Shown: piece after piece, positions 38,572 to 47,876 of the stretch | How positions within the stretch are numbered: the first letter of the stretch is position 1 | Layout: each line of letters starts with the position of its first letter | NCBI RefSeq assembly: GCF_026967805.1 | Contig: NZ_JAPVBG010000002.1 | Location: forward strand, 1,128,238 to 1,192,237 | DNA: 64,000 nucleotides | Direction: 5' to 3' | Origin: Blastococcus sp. VKM Ac-2987 | GTDB taxonomy: Bacteria; Actinomycetota; Actinomycetes; Mycobacteriales; Geodermatophilaceae | The notes under the pieces: model-generated | Told to the model about the DNA's origin: nothing | The model's input: only the letters and a program-made list of their open reading frames with translations | Database searches by the model: none | Position numbers and translations under genes: made by a program

Positions 38572-38728
38572 CCCGTCCACGCTATCGACCCACCGCCCCA
38601 GCAGCATCTCGGCCACCGACGCGCCTCTCCCGCATCACCCGTTGGGGCTGGCGGGGGCCGTGGGGCCGGTCGCGGGAAGGTCCGCGCGAGGCCCTGACGG
38701 CGGGCCCGGAGCTGGTTAGTCTCGTCCG
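38572..38728. promoter_or_regulatory. Divergent glgE/glgP promoter region
   Basis: On the minus strand TAGCGT (38584 to 38579) ends 7 bases before the glgE ATG. On the plus strand TAGTCT (38717-38722) ends 6 bases before the glgP GTG. Both predict leaderless messages. The 157 bases between the genes could hold shared control of glucan synthesis and breakdown; I see no clear palindrome. Confidence 0.5.
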
Positions 38729-41278
38729 GTGCGCGCTCTCCGTAGGTTCACCGTCCGCGCGGCTCTGCCCGAGCCCCTCCTGCCGCTGTCCCAGTTGGTG
38801 ATGAACCTCCGCTGGTCGTGGCACGCGGAGACCCGGGACCTGTTCGAGACCCTCGACGCCGAGCTGTGGCAGCGCTGCGGGGGTGACCCGGTGCGCGCGC
38901 TGGGCGAGGTGTCGGCCGAGCGGCTGGCGGCGCTGGCGAAGGACCGCCGCTTCGTGCGCCGGCTCACCGACGCCGTCGACGACCTGCAGGAGTACCTGGC
39001 CACCCCGCGCTGGTACCAGTCGCTGGGGGCCGAGGCGCCCGCGACGATCGCCTACTTCTCGGCCGAGTTCGGCATCAGCGAGGTGCTGCCGCAGTACTCC
39101 GGCGGCCTGGGCATCCTGGCCGGTGACCACCTCAAGGCCGCCTCGGACCTCGGCGTCCCGCTGATCGGCGTGGGCCTGCTCTACCGGGCCGGCTACTTCA
39201 GCCAGGGCCTGTCGGCCGACGGCTGGCAGCTGGAGCACTACCCCTCGCTGGACCCGCACGGTCTGCCGATCAAGCTGCTGCGCCAGGCCGACGGCTCCGC
39301 CGTCGTCATCACCGTGCCGCTGCCCGAGGGCCGCACCCTGCACGCGCACGTCTGGCGCGCCCAGGTCGGCCGGGTCTCGCTGCTGCTGCTCGACAGCGAC
39401 ATCGAGGAGAACTCACCCGCCGAGCGCCTGGTCACCGACCGGCTGTACGGCGGGGACGAGGACCACCGCCTCCGGCAGGAGATGCTGCTGGGCATCGGCG
39501 GGGTCCGCGCGCTGCGCGCGTACTGCTCGCTGACCGGCACCGCGCAGCCGGAGGTGTTCCACGCCAACGAGGGCCACGCCGGCTTCCAGGGCGTCGAGCG
39601 CATCCGCGAGCTGACCGAGGCGCACGGGCTGACCTTCGCCGAGGCGCTGCAGGCCGTCCGCGCGGGCACGGTGTTCACCACGCACACGCCGGTGCCGGCG
39701 GGCATCGACCGCTTCCCGAAGGCCCTCATCGAGCGCTACTTCACCGGCTTCGGCGTGCTCATGGACCAGCTGCTGCCGCTGGGGGCCGAGAACGACCCGG
39801 CGAAGTTCAACATGGCCCACATGGGGCTGCGGCTCGGCCAGCGCGCCAACGGCGTCAGCCAGCTGCACGGGCACGTCAGCCGCGGGATGTTCAACGACCT
39901 GTGGCCGGGCTTCGACGAGCGGGACGTGCCCATCGGCTCGATCACCAACGGCGTGCACGCCCCCACCTGGACCGCCCGCGAGCTGGTCGAGATGGGCACC
40001 CAGACCTCGAGCCAGGGCGACACGGTCGACGTCGAGGGCGACGTCCACTTCGACGGCGTGGACCGCATCCCCGCCGCCGACCTGTGGAACACCCGGCGGG
40101 CGCTGCGGGCCCGCCTCGTCGACGAGGTGCGCCGGCGCATCCGGGAGACCGCGCTGTCGCGCGGGGCCACCGAGGCGGAGGTCGGCTGGACCGACAGCGC
40201 CTTCGACCCCGACGTGCTGACCATCGGCTTCGCCCGCCGGGTGCCCTCCTACAAGCGGCTCACCCTCATGCTGCGCGACCCCGAGCGGCTGAAGGCGCTG
40301 CTGCTGGACCCGCAGCGGCCGCTCCAGCTGGTGATCGCCGGCAAGAGCCACCCGGCCGACGACGGCGGCAAGGGGCTGATCCAGCAGATGGTCGCCTTCG
40401 CCGACGACCCGGAGATCCGGCACCGCATCGCGTTCCTGCCCGGCTACGACATCGGCATGGCGCGCTACCTGTACTGGGGCTGCGACGTCTGGCTGAACAA
40501 CCCGCTGCGCCCGCTGGAGGCCTGCGGCACCTCGGGCATGAAGGCGGCGCTGAACGGCGGGCTCAACCTCTCCATCCGCGACGGCTGGTGGGACGAGTGG
40601 TTCGACGGCCAGAACGGCTGGGCCATCCCCACGGCCGACGGCGTGGCCGATCCCGACCGCCGCGACGAGGTCGAGGCCCGGGCGATCTACGAGCTGCTCG
40701 AGACCCAGGTGCTGCCGCGGTTCTACGAGACCGACCACGCCGGGATCCCCGGGCGGTGGGTCGAGATGGTGCGGCACACCCTGCGCGAGACCGGCCCCAA
40801 GGTGCTGGCCACCCGGATGGTCCGTGACTACGTCCGCGACCTCTACGTCCCGGCCGCCGGCTCCGCCCGGGCCATGGCCGCGGACGGCTACGCGCCGGCG
40901 CGCACCGAGGCCTCGTGGCGGTCGCACCTGCTGTCGCACTGGCACGACGTGCGGGTCGCCCACGTCGAGACGACCGGCGCGGGGGACACCCCGGAGATCG
41001 GGTCGAGCCTGGCGCTGCGGGCGGAGGTCGAGCTGCCCGGGCTGACGCCGTCCGACGTCGAGGTCCAGGCCGCCTACGGCCGGGTGGACGACGCCGACGG
41101 GCTGCACGAGGTGACGACGGTGCCGATGAGCCACGAGCACACCGACGGCTCCCGGCACTGGTTCACCGCCACCCTGCCCCTGGAGCGGACGGGCGCCTTC
41201 GGTTACACGGTGCGCGTCCTGCCGCACTCCCAGTACCTGGCCGACCCGGCGGAGCTCGGCGTGGTGAGCACCGCGTAG
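38729..41278 (+). CDS. glgP: Alpha-glucan (glycogen) phosphorylase
   Basis: This 849-residue GT35 enzyme releases glucose 1-phosphate from alpha-1,4-glucan. The N-terminal segment (LVMNLRWSWHAETRDLF) and AYFSAEFGISEVLPQYSGG are typical of the bacterial and archaeal short-form phosphorylases. The PLP-binding lysine lies in GTSGMKAALNGGLNLS, and GLRLGQRANGVSQLHG is conserved. It starts with GTG behind a leaderless-type promoter, divergent from glgE, so glucan synthesis and degradation may be tuned from one regulatory region. The C-terminal 130 residues look like an extra beta-rich domain. Confidence 0.95.
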   Translation: MRALRRFTVRAALPEPLLPLSQLVMNLRWSWHAETRDLFETLDAELWQRCGGDPVRALGEVSAERLAALAKDRRFVRRLTDAVDDLQEYLATPRWYQSLGAEAPATIAYFSAEFGISEVLPQYSGGLGILAGDHLKAASDLGVPLIGVGLLYRAGYFSQGLSADGWQLEHYPSLDPHGLPIKLLRQADGSAVVITVPLPEGRTLHAHVWRAQVGRVSLLLLDSDIEENSPAERLVTDRLYGGDEDHRLRQEMLLGIGGVRALRAYCSLTGTAQPEVFHANEGHAGFQGVERIRELTEAHGLTFAEALQAVRAGTVFTTHTPVPAGIDRFPKALIERYFTGFGVLMDQLLPLGAENDPAKFNMAHMGLRLGQRANGVSQLHGHVSRGMFNDLWPGFDERDVPIGSITNGVHAPTWTARELVEMGTQTSSQGDTVDVEGDVHFDGVDRIPAADLWNTRRALRARLVDEVRRRIRETALSRGATEAEVGWTDSAFDPDVLTIGFARRVPSYKRLTLMLRDPERLKALLLDPQRPLQLVIAGKSHPADDGGKGLIQQMVAFADDPEIRHRIAFLPGYDIGMARYLYWGCDVWLNNPLRPLEACGTSGMKAALNGGLNLSIRDGWWDEWFDGQNGWAIPTADGVADPDRRDEVEARAIYELLETQVLPRFYETDHAGIPGRWVEMVRHTLRETGPKVLATRMVRDYVRDLYVPAAGSARAMAADGYAPARTEASWRSHLLSHWHDVRVAHVETTGAGDTPEIGSSLALRAEVELPGLTPSDVEVQAAYGRVDDADGLHEVTTVPMSHEHTDGSRHWFTATLPLERTGAFGYTVRVLPHSQYLADPAELGVVSTA

Positions 41279-41310
41279 CCGACGACTCATCGGACACTGC
41301 GACCACGCCC

Positions 41311-41340
41311 GTCACAGTGACCTCCTGTGACCTCGTGACA
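41311..41340. repeat. Inverted and direct GTGAC repeats upstream of the FHA gene
   Basis: GTCACAG (41311-41317) and CTGTGAC (41325-41331) form perfect inverted arms with a 7-base spacer. GTGACCTC is repeated at 41317 and 41327, with a third GTGAC at 41335. It lies about 60 bases upstream of the FHA -10 box, where an activator could bind, or it could be the glgP terminator. Confidence 0.5.
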
Positions 41341-41388
41341 CCCCGGCGTGGCGGGAACCCGCGCCCAGCCAGACCGGCTGTGCATCAC

Positions 41389-41394
41389 TAGGCT
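41389..41394 (+). promoter_or_regulatory. -10 box for the FHA gene
   Basis: TAGGCT ends 7 bases before the ATG at 41402, so a leaderless transcript is likely. Confidence 0.5.
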
Positions 41395-41401
41395 GGACGC
41401 T

Positions 41402-42370
41402 ATGCCCGACCGCTGTGAAGTCCTCCCCGGAGATGCCGTCGTCGCCCGCCGCGGCGGCGGCCTGCTGTGGGTCGACGCTCCCGGCTCGCCCGCCCTGGTC
41501 TCGGCCCTGCACGCCTGCCTGGGCGTGTCGGGTCCCGGCGCCGACCGCGTCCTGGCCGCCGTCGCCGGTCAGGTGAGCTCGCTCGCCTCCGGGAGCGCCT
41601 CGTTCGCGCTCGTCCTCACCACCGACGCCGGCACCGGCGTCGGGCTGTGGGCGGGCAAGGGCCAGCCGGCCGTCGACGGCGTCCCCGTCTCCGGTTCGTC
41701 GGTCGAGGGCGGCACGCTCGCCTCCGGCTTCGCGCTGGGCCAGTCGCTGTACGTGGGTCCGGGGCAGTCCGCCCCCCGCACCCCGCCGGGCGTGAGCTTC
41801 GACCTCGTCGAGGGCACCGTGCCCGGCGGCGGCGTGACGCTGCAGCTGGCCGGCTCCGCGCCGGCCGCCGCGGCCGCGCCGGAGACCGCCGCCGCGCCGG
41901 CGTCGTCCTTCTCGCCGGGGCCCGACTCCGGCGGGTTCGGCGCCAGCCGCGGGTCCTCCGCCGCCTCCGTCGCGCGCCCGGACTCCGGCGAGCAGACCGC
42001 CTTCTGGCGGCCCGACCCGTCCGACGCCGCGCCGATCCTGCGGTTCGACGACGGCATGGTCGTCACCATCGACGAGGACCTGGTGCTCGGCCGGCGTCCC
42101 GACAACCACGAGATGGTGGCCAGCGGCTCGGCGCGGGCGGTGCCGATCGCCGACACCCAGAACGTGCTGTCCTCGGCGCACGCCGCGCTGACCCGCTCCG
42201 GCCGCGAGGTCTCCCTGGTCGACCTGGGCTCGCTCAACGGCACCCACGTCGCCGGGCCCGAGGCCACCGAGTGGACCCAGCTCGAGCCCGGCGTCGCCCA
42301 CCCGCTCTCCGACGGCGACCGGCTGCTGCTCGGCTGGACCGTCATCACCTTCGAGCAGCCGCAGGACTGA
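41402..42370 (+). CDS. FHA-domain protein
   Basis: This 322-residue protein has an N-terminal region of about 150 residues of unknown fold (WVDAPGSPALVSALHACLG), an Ala/Ser/Pro linker, and a C-terminal FHA domain (about 215-318). The phosphothreonine-binding residues are visible in LVLGRRPDNHE, SSAHAALTRSG and LVDLGSLNGTHV. FHA domains bind phosphothreonine of Ser/Thr kinase substrates; no kinase is encoded in the window. The N-terminal half resembles a PP2C-like or secretion-related scaffold only weakly, so I leave it unassigned. It lies between the glucan genes glgP and glgX without evident link. Confidence 0.85.
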   Translation: MPDRCEVLPGDAVVARRGGGLLWVDAPGSPALVSALHACLGVSGPGADRVLAAVAGQVSSLASGSASFALVLTTDAGTGVGLWAGKGQPAVDGVPVSGSSVEGGTLASGFALGQSLYVGPGQSAPRTPPGVSFDLVEGTVPGGGVTLQLAGSAPAAAAAPETAAAPASSFSPGPDSGGFGASRGSSAASVARPDSGEQTAFWRPDPSDAAPILRFDDGMVVTIDEDLVLGRRPDNHEMVASGSARAVPIADTQNVLSSAHAALTRSGREVSLVDLGSLNGTHVAGPEATEWTQLEPGVAHPLSDGDRLLLGWTVITFEQPQD

Positions 42371-42386
42371 CCCCCCGCAGCGATCC

Positions 42387-42423
42387 CCGGGAGCCCCGGT
42401 CCGACGAGGACCGGGGCTCCCGG
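42387..42423. terminator. Bidirectional terminator, 16-bp stem
   Basis: Bases 42387-42402 and 42408-42423 pair perfectly around the loop GACGA. It sits between the convergent FHA and glgX genes and probably ends both. Confidence 0.85.
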
Positions 42424-42427
42424 CGTC

Positions 42428-44578
<2,151 letters not shown>

Positions 44579-44636
44579 CGGCTGATCGTGCCGTCTCCGG
44601 GGCCGGATCGGGCGCACCGACCGCGATCGAGGTTGG

Positions 44637-45452
44637 ATGGGGGACGTGTCGAACCCTGGCGCCCCCGACGGGGCGGTCGTCCGCATGACCGGCGTCGACG
44701 TCGTCCGGGGGCAGAACGACCTGCTCCGCGGCGTCGACTGGGCGGTCGAGCCCGACCACCGGTGGGTCGTGCTCGGGCCGAACGGGGCGGGGAAGACCAC
44801 GCTGATGCAGCTGGCCGCCGCCCAGATGCACCCCACCCGCGGGGAGGTGCGGCTGCTGGGGGAGACCCTCGGTGCGGTCGACGTCTTCGAGCTGCGGCCC
44901 CGGATCGGCCTGACCAGCGCCTCGCTCGCCCAGCGGATCACCCCGACCGAGCGCACCGGGGACATCGTGATCTCCGCGGGCTACGCGGTCGTGGGCCGCT
45001 GGCGGGAGCGCTACGACGTCCACGACCTCACCCGGGCCGGGATGCTCATGGAGCAGTGGGGCGTCGCCCAGTTCGCGCACCGGCCGTTCGGCACCCTCAG
45101 CGAGGGCGAGCGCAAGCGGACCCAGATCGCGCGCGCCCTGATGCCCGACCCGGAGCTGCTGCTGCTCGACGAGCCCGGCGCGGGCCTGGACCTGGGCGGC
45201 CGGGAGGACCTCGTCGCCCGGCTGTCGGACCTGGCGAGGTACCACTACGCGCCGGCCCAGGTGCTCGTCACCCACCACGTCGAGGAGATCCCGCCCGGCT
45301 ACACCCACGCGCTGCTGCTGCGCGACGGCGAGGTGGTGGCCGCCGGGGCCGCCGACGACGTGCTGACCGCCGCGCACCTGTCCGACACCTTCGGGCTCGC
45401 GCTCGAGCTCTCCCGCACCGACGGCCGGTTCACCGCTCGCCGCGCTCGCTAG
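44637..45452 (+). CDS. Soluble ABC ATPase, ModF/COG1119-like
   Basis: This 271-residue single ABC ATPase has Walker A GPNGAGKTT, a signature reading LSEGERKRTQIARAL instead of LSGGQ, Walker B LLLLDEPGAGLDLGG and the H-loop LVTHHVEEI. The LSEGE signature and length match the COG1119 (ModF/YlmA) group. No membrane partner is adjacent, so it may act alone or with distant subunits; the substrate is unknown. The ATG at 44637 is chosen, with a GTG at 44646 as alternative. The downstream enoyl-CoA hydratase promoter lies over its last codons. Confidence 0.85.
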   Translation: MGDVSNPGAPDGAVVRMTGVDVVRGQNDLLRGVDWAVEPDHRWVVLGPNGAGKTTLMQLAAAQMHPTRGEVRLLGETLGAVDVFELRPRIGLTSASLAQRITPTERTGDIVISAGYAVVGRWRERYDVHDLTRAGMLMEQWGVAQFAHRPFGTLSEGERKRTQIARALMPDPELLLLDEPGAGLDLGGREDLVARLSDLARYHYAPAQVLVTHHVEEIPPGYTHALLLRDGEVVAAGAADDVLTAAHLSDTFGLALELSRTDGRFTARRAR

Positions 45453-45455
45453 GGT
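45450..45455 (+). promoter_or_regulatory. -10 box for the enoyl-CoA hydratase gene
   Basis: TAGGGT overlaps the stop of the ABC gene and ends 7 bases before the ATG at 45463, the same leaderless layout as murA. Confidence 0.5.
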
Positions 45456-45462
45456 GCCCACC

Positions 45463-46251
45463 ATGGCGCAGACCCCCGAGTTCGTGACCCTGCAGGTGGA
45501 GGACGGAGTCGGCACGATCCGGCTCGACCGGCCGAAGATGAACGCGATCGACGAGCAGCTGCACCTGGAGGTGCGCGCCGCGGCGACGGAGGCCGGCAGC
45601 CGCGACGACGTGCGCGCCGTGGTCGTCTACGGCGGCGAGCGGGTGTTCGCCGCCGGCGCCGACATCAAGGCGATGTCGCAGCTCGACGCCGCCGGCATGA
45701 CCGCCTGGGGCAAGGAGCTGCAGGACTCGTTCCGGGCCGTCGCCGGCATCCCGAAGCCGGTCATCGCCGCCGTCACCGGCTACGCCCTCGGCGGCGGCTA
45801 CGAGCTGGCGCTGTGCGCCGACTTCCGCGTGCTCGGCGCCGGCGCGAAGATCGGCCAGCCGGAGATCCTGCTGGGCGTGATCCCCGGCGCCGGCGGCACC
45901 CAGCGGCTGGCCCGCCTGGTCGGCCCGGCGAAGGCGAAGGACCTGGTCTTCACCGGCCGGCACGTCGCCGCCGAGGAGGCCCTGGAGATGGGCCTGGCCG
46001 ACGCCGTCGTCCCGGACGCCGAGGTGTACGCGACGGCGCTGGCGATGGCCCGCAAGCTCGCCGCCGGCCCACCGCTGGCGCTGGCCGCGGCCAAGCGGGC
46101 GATCGACGAGGGGCTCGACCTGCCCCTCGACGCGGGGCTGGACCTGGAGAGCCGGCTGTTCGCCGAGCTGTTCGACACCGAGGACCAGGACGCCGGCATG
46201 CGCTCGTTCCTGGAGAGCGGCCCGGGCAAGGCCACCTTCACCGGCCGCTGA
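45463..46251 (+). CDS. Enoyl-CoA hydratase (crotonase), catalytic Glu pair intact
   Basis: This 262-residue crotonase has both catalytic glutamates: one in ALGGGYELALCADFRV and the other in QPEILLGVIPGAGGTQRL. The oxyanion segment FAAGADIKAM is also typical. It should interconvert enoyl-CoA and (S)-3-hydroxyacyl-CoA and can supply the crotonyl-CoA for Ccr, unlike the ECHDC3-like protein at 9.2 kb. The ATG at 45463 follows TAGGGT by 7 bases; a GTG nine bases upstream is in frame but lies in that promoter box. It is not in an operon with the other pathway genes. Confidence 0.94.
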   Translation: MAQTPEFVTLQVEDGVGTIRLDRPKMNAIDEQLHLEVRAAATEAGSRDDVRAVVVYGGERVFAAGADIKAMSQLDAAGMTAWGKELQDSFRAVAGIPKPVIAAVTGYALGGGYELALCADFRVLGAGAKIGQPEILLGVIPGAGGTQRLARLVGPAKAKDLVFTGRHVAAEEALEMGLADAVVPDAEVYATALAMARKLAAGPPLALAAAKRAIDEGLDLPLDAGLDLESRLFAELFDTEDQDAGMRSFLESGPGKATFTGR

Positions 46252-46279
46252 CCCGGCGCGGCCGGGGCACCCCGGGGCG

Positions 46280-46285
46280 TAGCGT
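46280..46285 (+). promoter_or_regulatory. -10 box for the RGCVC gene leader
   Basis: TAGCGT, identical to the glgE and marR boxes, would start transcription near 46292. This gives a leader of about 95 bases that begins exactly with a long hairpin. Confidence 0.45.
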
Positions 46286-46291
46286 CGGGGG

Positions 46292-46386
46292 CGTCCCGTC
46301 CACGTCGCGCACCGGCCGTCCGAGCCGGTGCCGGGACGGGAGCACCCCGCTGCGCGCCGGCGACCCCGGCCGAGTCAGGTTCTGCC
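46292..46386 (+). promoter_or_regulatory. Structured 5' leader of the RGCVC gene
   Basis: CGTCCCG (46292-46298) pairs with CGGGACG (46332-46338), and inside it GCACCGGC (46309-46316) pairs with GCCGGTGC (46324-46331), leaving a one-sided 10-base bulge. The 3' part ends in GAGTCAGGTTCTGCC directly before the ATG, which looks a little like the 3' strand of cobalamin riboswitches, but the other B12 elements are not seen. It may be a new cis-regulatory RNA or simply a stable leader. Confidence 0.4.
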
Positions 46387-46551
46387 ATGACCACCGCCCT
46401 GTCCTCCCCGGCCGAGACCGAGCAGCCCGCCGCGGCCGTCTCGTGCACCGCCTGCCCGCACCCGCTGGCCGACCACGACCGGATCTCGCTGCGCTTCTGC
46501 CAGGCGACCCGGGCCTCCGACAGCTCGCGGGGCTGCGCCTGCCGGACGTGA
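46387..46551 (+). CDS. RGCVC-family small Cys-rich protein
   Basis: This 54-residue protein has the pattern [12 protein letters not shown], then RFCQAT and the C-terminal RGCACRT. Five Cys residues and two His residues give a likely metal- or redox-binding mini-domain. It fits the small actinobacterial RGCVC family, whose role is unknown. The ATG at 46387 has an AGG 8 bases upstream and follows a structured leader. The third residue of the RGCVC signature is Cys as expected, and the Val is Ala here. A 13-bp hairpin follows the stop, so it is a stand-alone transcription unit. Confidence 0.8.
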   Translation: MTTALSSPAETEQPAAAVSCTACPHPLADHDRISLRFCQATRASDSSRGCACRT

Positions 46552-46554
46552 CAC

Positions 46555-46586
46555 GCACCGGCCGGCCGGGAGTGGCCGGCCGGTGC
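46555..46586 (+). terminator. Terminator after the RGCVC gene, 13-bp stem
   Basis: Bases 46555-46567 and 46574-46586 are perfectly complementary around a 6-base loop, starting 4 bases after the stop. Confidence 0.75.
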
Positions 46587-46600
46587 GCGATCATGCCGGG

Positions 46601-47707
46601 GTGACCGGTCACCGCACGGACGTCGACCACTCCGACCCCGGGAGCCGGGCGTGGGTGGACCGCGCGGTCGCCGCCGTGGAGGCCGACGCACGGCGCAGCG
46701 CGGACACCCACCTGCTGGTCTACCCGCTGCCCCCGGAGTGGGGCGTGGACCTCTACCTCAAGGACGAGTCGACCCACCCGACCGGCAGCCTCAAGCACCG
46801 GCTGGCCCGGTCGCTGTTCCTCTACGGGCTGTGCTCGGGGCAGATCACCGAGGGCAGCACGGTCGTGGAGTCCTCCAGCGGGTCGACGGCGGTGAGCGAG
46901 GCCTACTTCGCGCGGATGCTGGGCCTGCCGTTCGTCGCGGTCATGCCGCGGTCGACCAGCCCGGAGAAGGTCGCGCTGATCGAGTTCCACGGGGGCCGCT
47001 GCCACTTCGTCGACCGCGCGCCCGACATGTACGGGGAGGCCCGCCGGCTGGCCGCCGAGTGCGGCGGCCACTACCTCGACCAGTTCACCTACGCCGAGCG
47101 GGCCACCGACTGGCGCGGCAACAACAACATCGCCGAGTCGATCTTCGAGCAGCTGGCCGCCGAGCGGCACCCGGTGCCGGACTGGGTCGTCGTCGGCGCC
47201 GGGACGGGCGGCACCAGCGCGACCATCGGCCGGTACCTGCGATTCCGCCGGCACCCCACGCGGCTCGCCGTCGTCGACCCGGAGAACTCGGCGTTCCTGC
47301 CCGGGTACGCGGCCGACGACCCCGGCTGGACGACCGGGACGCCGTCCCGGATCGAGGGCATCGGCCGGCCGCGGGTGGAGCCCTCGTTCGTGCCGACGAT
47401 CGTCGACCGGATGATCGGCGTGCCCGACGCCGCCTCCCTGGCCGCGATGCGGCACCTGGAGCGGGCGACCGGCCGCCGGGCGGGCGGGTCCACGGGCACC
47501 AACCTCTGGGGCGCCTTCGGCCTGGTCGCCGAGATGGTCGCCGCAGGACGGCGGGGGAGCGTGGTCACGCTGCTCTGCGACGGCGGGGAGCGCTACGCCC
47601 GCACCTACTACTCCGACGAGTGGGTGGCGGCGCAGGGCCTGGACCTCGCCCCCCACACCGAGACGCTCCGGCACTTCGCCGCGACGGGGGAGTGGCGGAC
47701 CCGCTGA
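46601..47707 (+). CDS. PLP-dependent cysteine synthase-family protein, Cds1-like
   Basis: This 368-residue fold-type II PLP enzyme has the Schiff-base lysine in [11 protein letters not shown], the substrate loop [17 protein letters not shown] and the phosphate cup [16 protein letters not shown]. The sequence is closer to the Cds1 type of mycobacteria, a cysteine desulfhydrase releasing H2S, than to CysK, because the CysK TGNTG loop reads SSGST. The exact reaction is uncertain; cysteine or O-acetylserine are the likely substrates. The GTG at 46601 is my start choice; the in-frame GTG at 46583 lies inside the preceding hairpin. Confidence 0.85.
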   Translation: MTGHRTDVDHSDPGSRAWVDRAVAAVEADARRSADTHLLVYPLPPEWGVDLYLKDESTHPTGSLKHRLARSLFLYGLCSGQITEGSTVVESSSGSTAVSEAYFARMLGLPFVAVMPRSTSPEKVALIEFHGGRCHFVDRAPDMYGEARRLAAECGGHYLDQFTYAERATDWRGNNNIAESIFEQLAAERHPVPDWVVVGAGTGGTSATIGRYLRFRRHPTRLAVVDPENSAFLPGYAADDPGWTTGTPSRIEGIGRPRVEPSFVPTIVDRMIGVPDAASLAAMRHLERATGRRAGGSTGTNLWGAFGLVAEMVAAGRRGSVVTLLCDGGERYARTYYSDEWVAAQGLDLAPHTETLRHFAATGEWRTR

Positions 47708-47810
47708 GGAGCGGGTCGGCCGGGCGACCGCCGGGGGAACCGTCGCGGCAGGACGCCCGTTGGGTCGGGCGCGGGCACCGCCCGACCCTGCCCGCCCCGC
47801 GAAGAGAGAC
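47708..47810 (+). promoter_or_regulatory. Structured leader before the sORF and CBS-domain operon
   Basis: Two hairpins are visible: GGTCG/CGACC (47714-47718 with 47725-47729) and a 10-bp stem (47762-47771 with 47779-47788). Between them lies GGGGGAACC, similar to one strand of c-di-AMP (ydaO) riboswitches, but its conserved partner is missing. The second hairpin could also be the terminator of the upstream gene. Confidence 0.35.
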
Positions 47811-47876
47811 ATGAGCACCGACCACCATCCCCAGGCCGCGTCCCTCCGATCCGATGACGGGGTGCGCGGCCGGTGA
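47811..47876 (+). CDS. Short coupled ORF (21 residues) upstream of the CBS-domain pair
   Basis: The ATG at 47811 directly follows a purine-rich ribosome site (GAAGAGAG). The frame encodes MSTDHHPQAASLRSDDGVRG and a final Arg, and its stop overlaps the next start as GTGA (47873-47876). The downstream gene has no ribosome site of its own, so translation of this short frame may deliver ribosomes to it. I know no homologue. Confidence 0.45.
   Translation: MSTDHHPQAASLRSDDGVRGR

Noticed and set aside
41311-41331. CRP/GlxR-type site upstream of the FHA gene
   Set aside because: CRP-like sites read TGTGA-N6-TCACA; here the half-sites face the other way (TCACA then TGTGA) and the spacing is wrong.
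46330-46386. Cobalamin riboswitch before the RGCVC gene
   Set aside because: Only the 3' end (GAGTCAGG...CTGCC) looks similar; the conserved 5' and central boxes are missing and the leader is too short. A covariance-model search would decide.
47729-47745. c-di-AMP (ydaO) riboswitch suggested by GGGGGAACC
   Set aside because: Only one conserved strand is present; I could not find its partner or the pseudo-symmetric layout of the class. I keep it as an unexplained structured leader.
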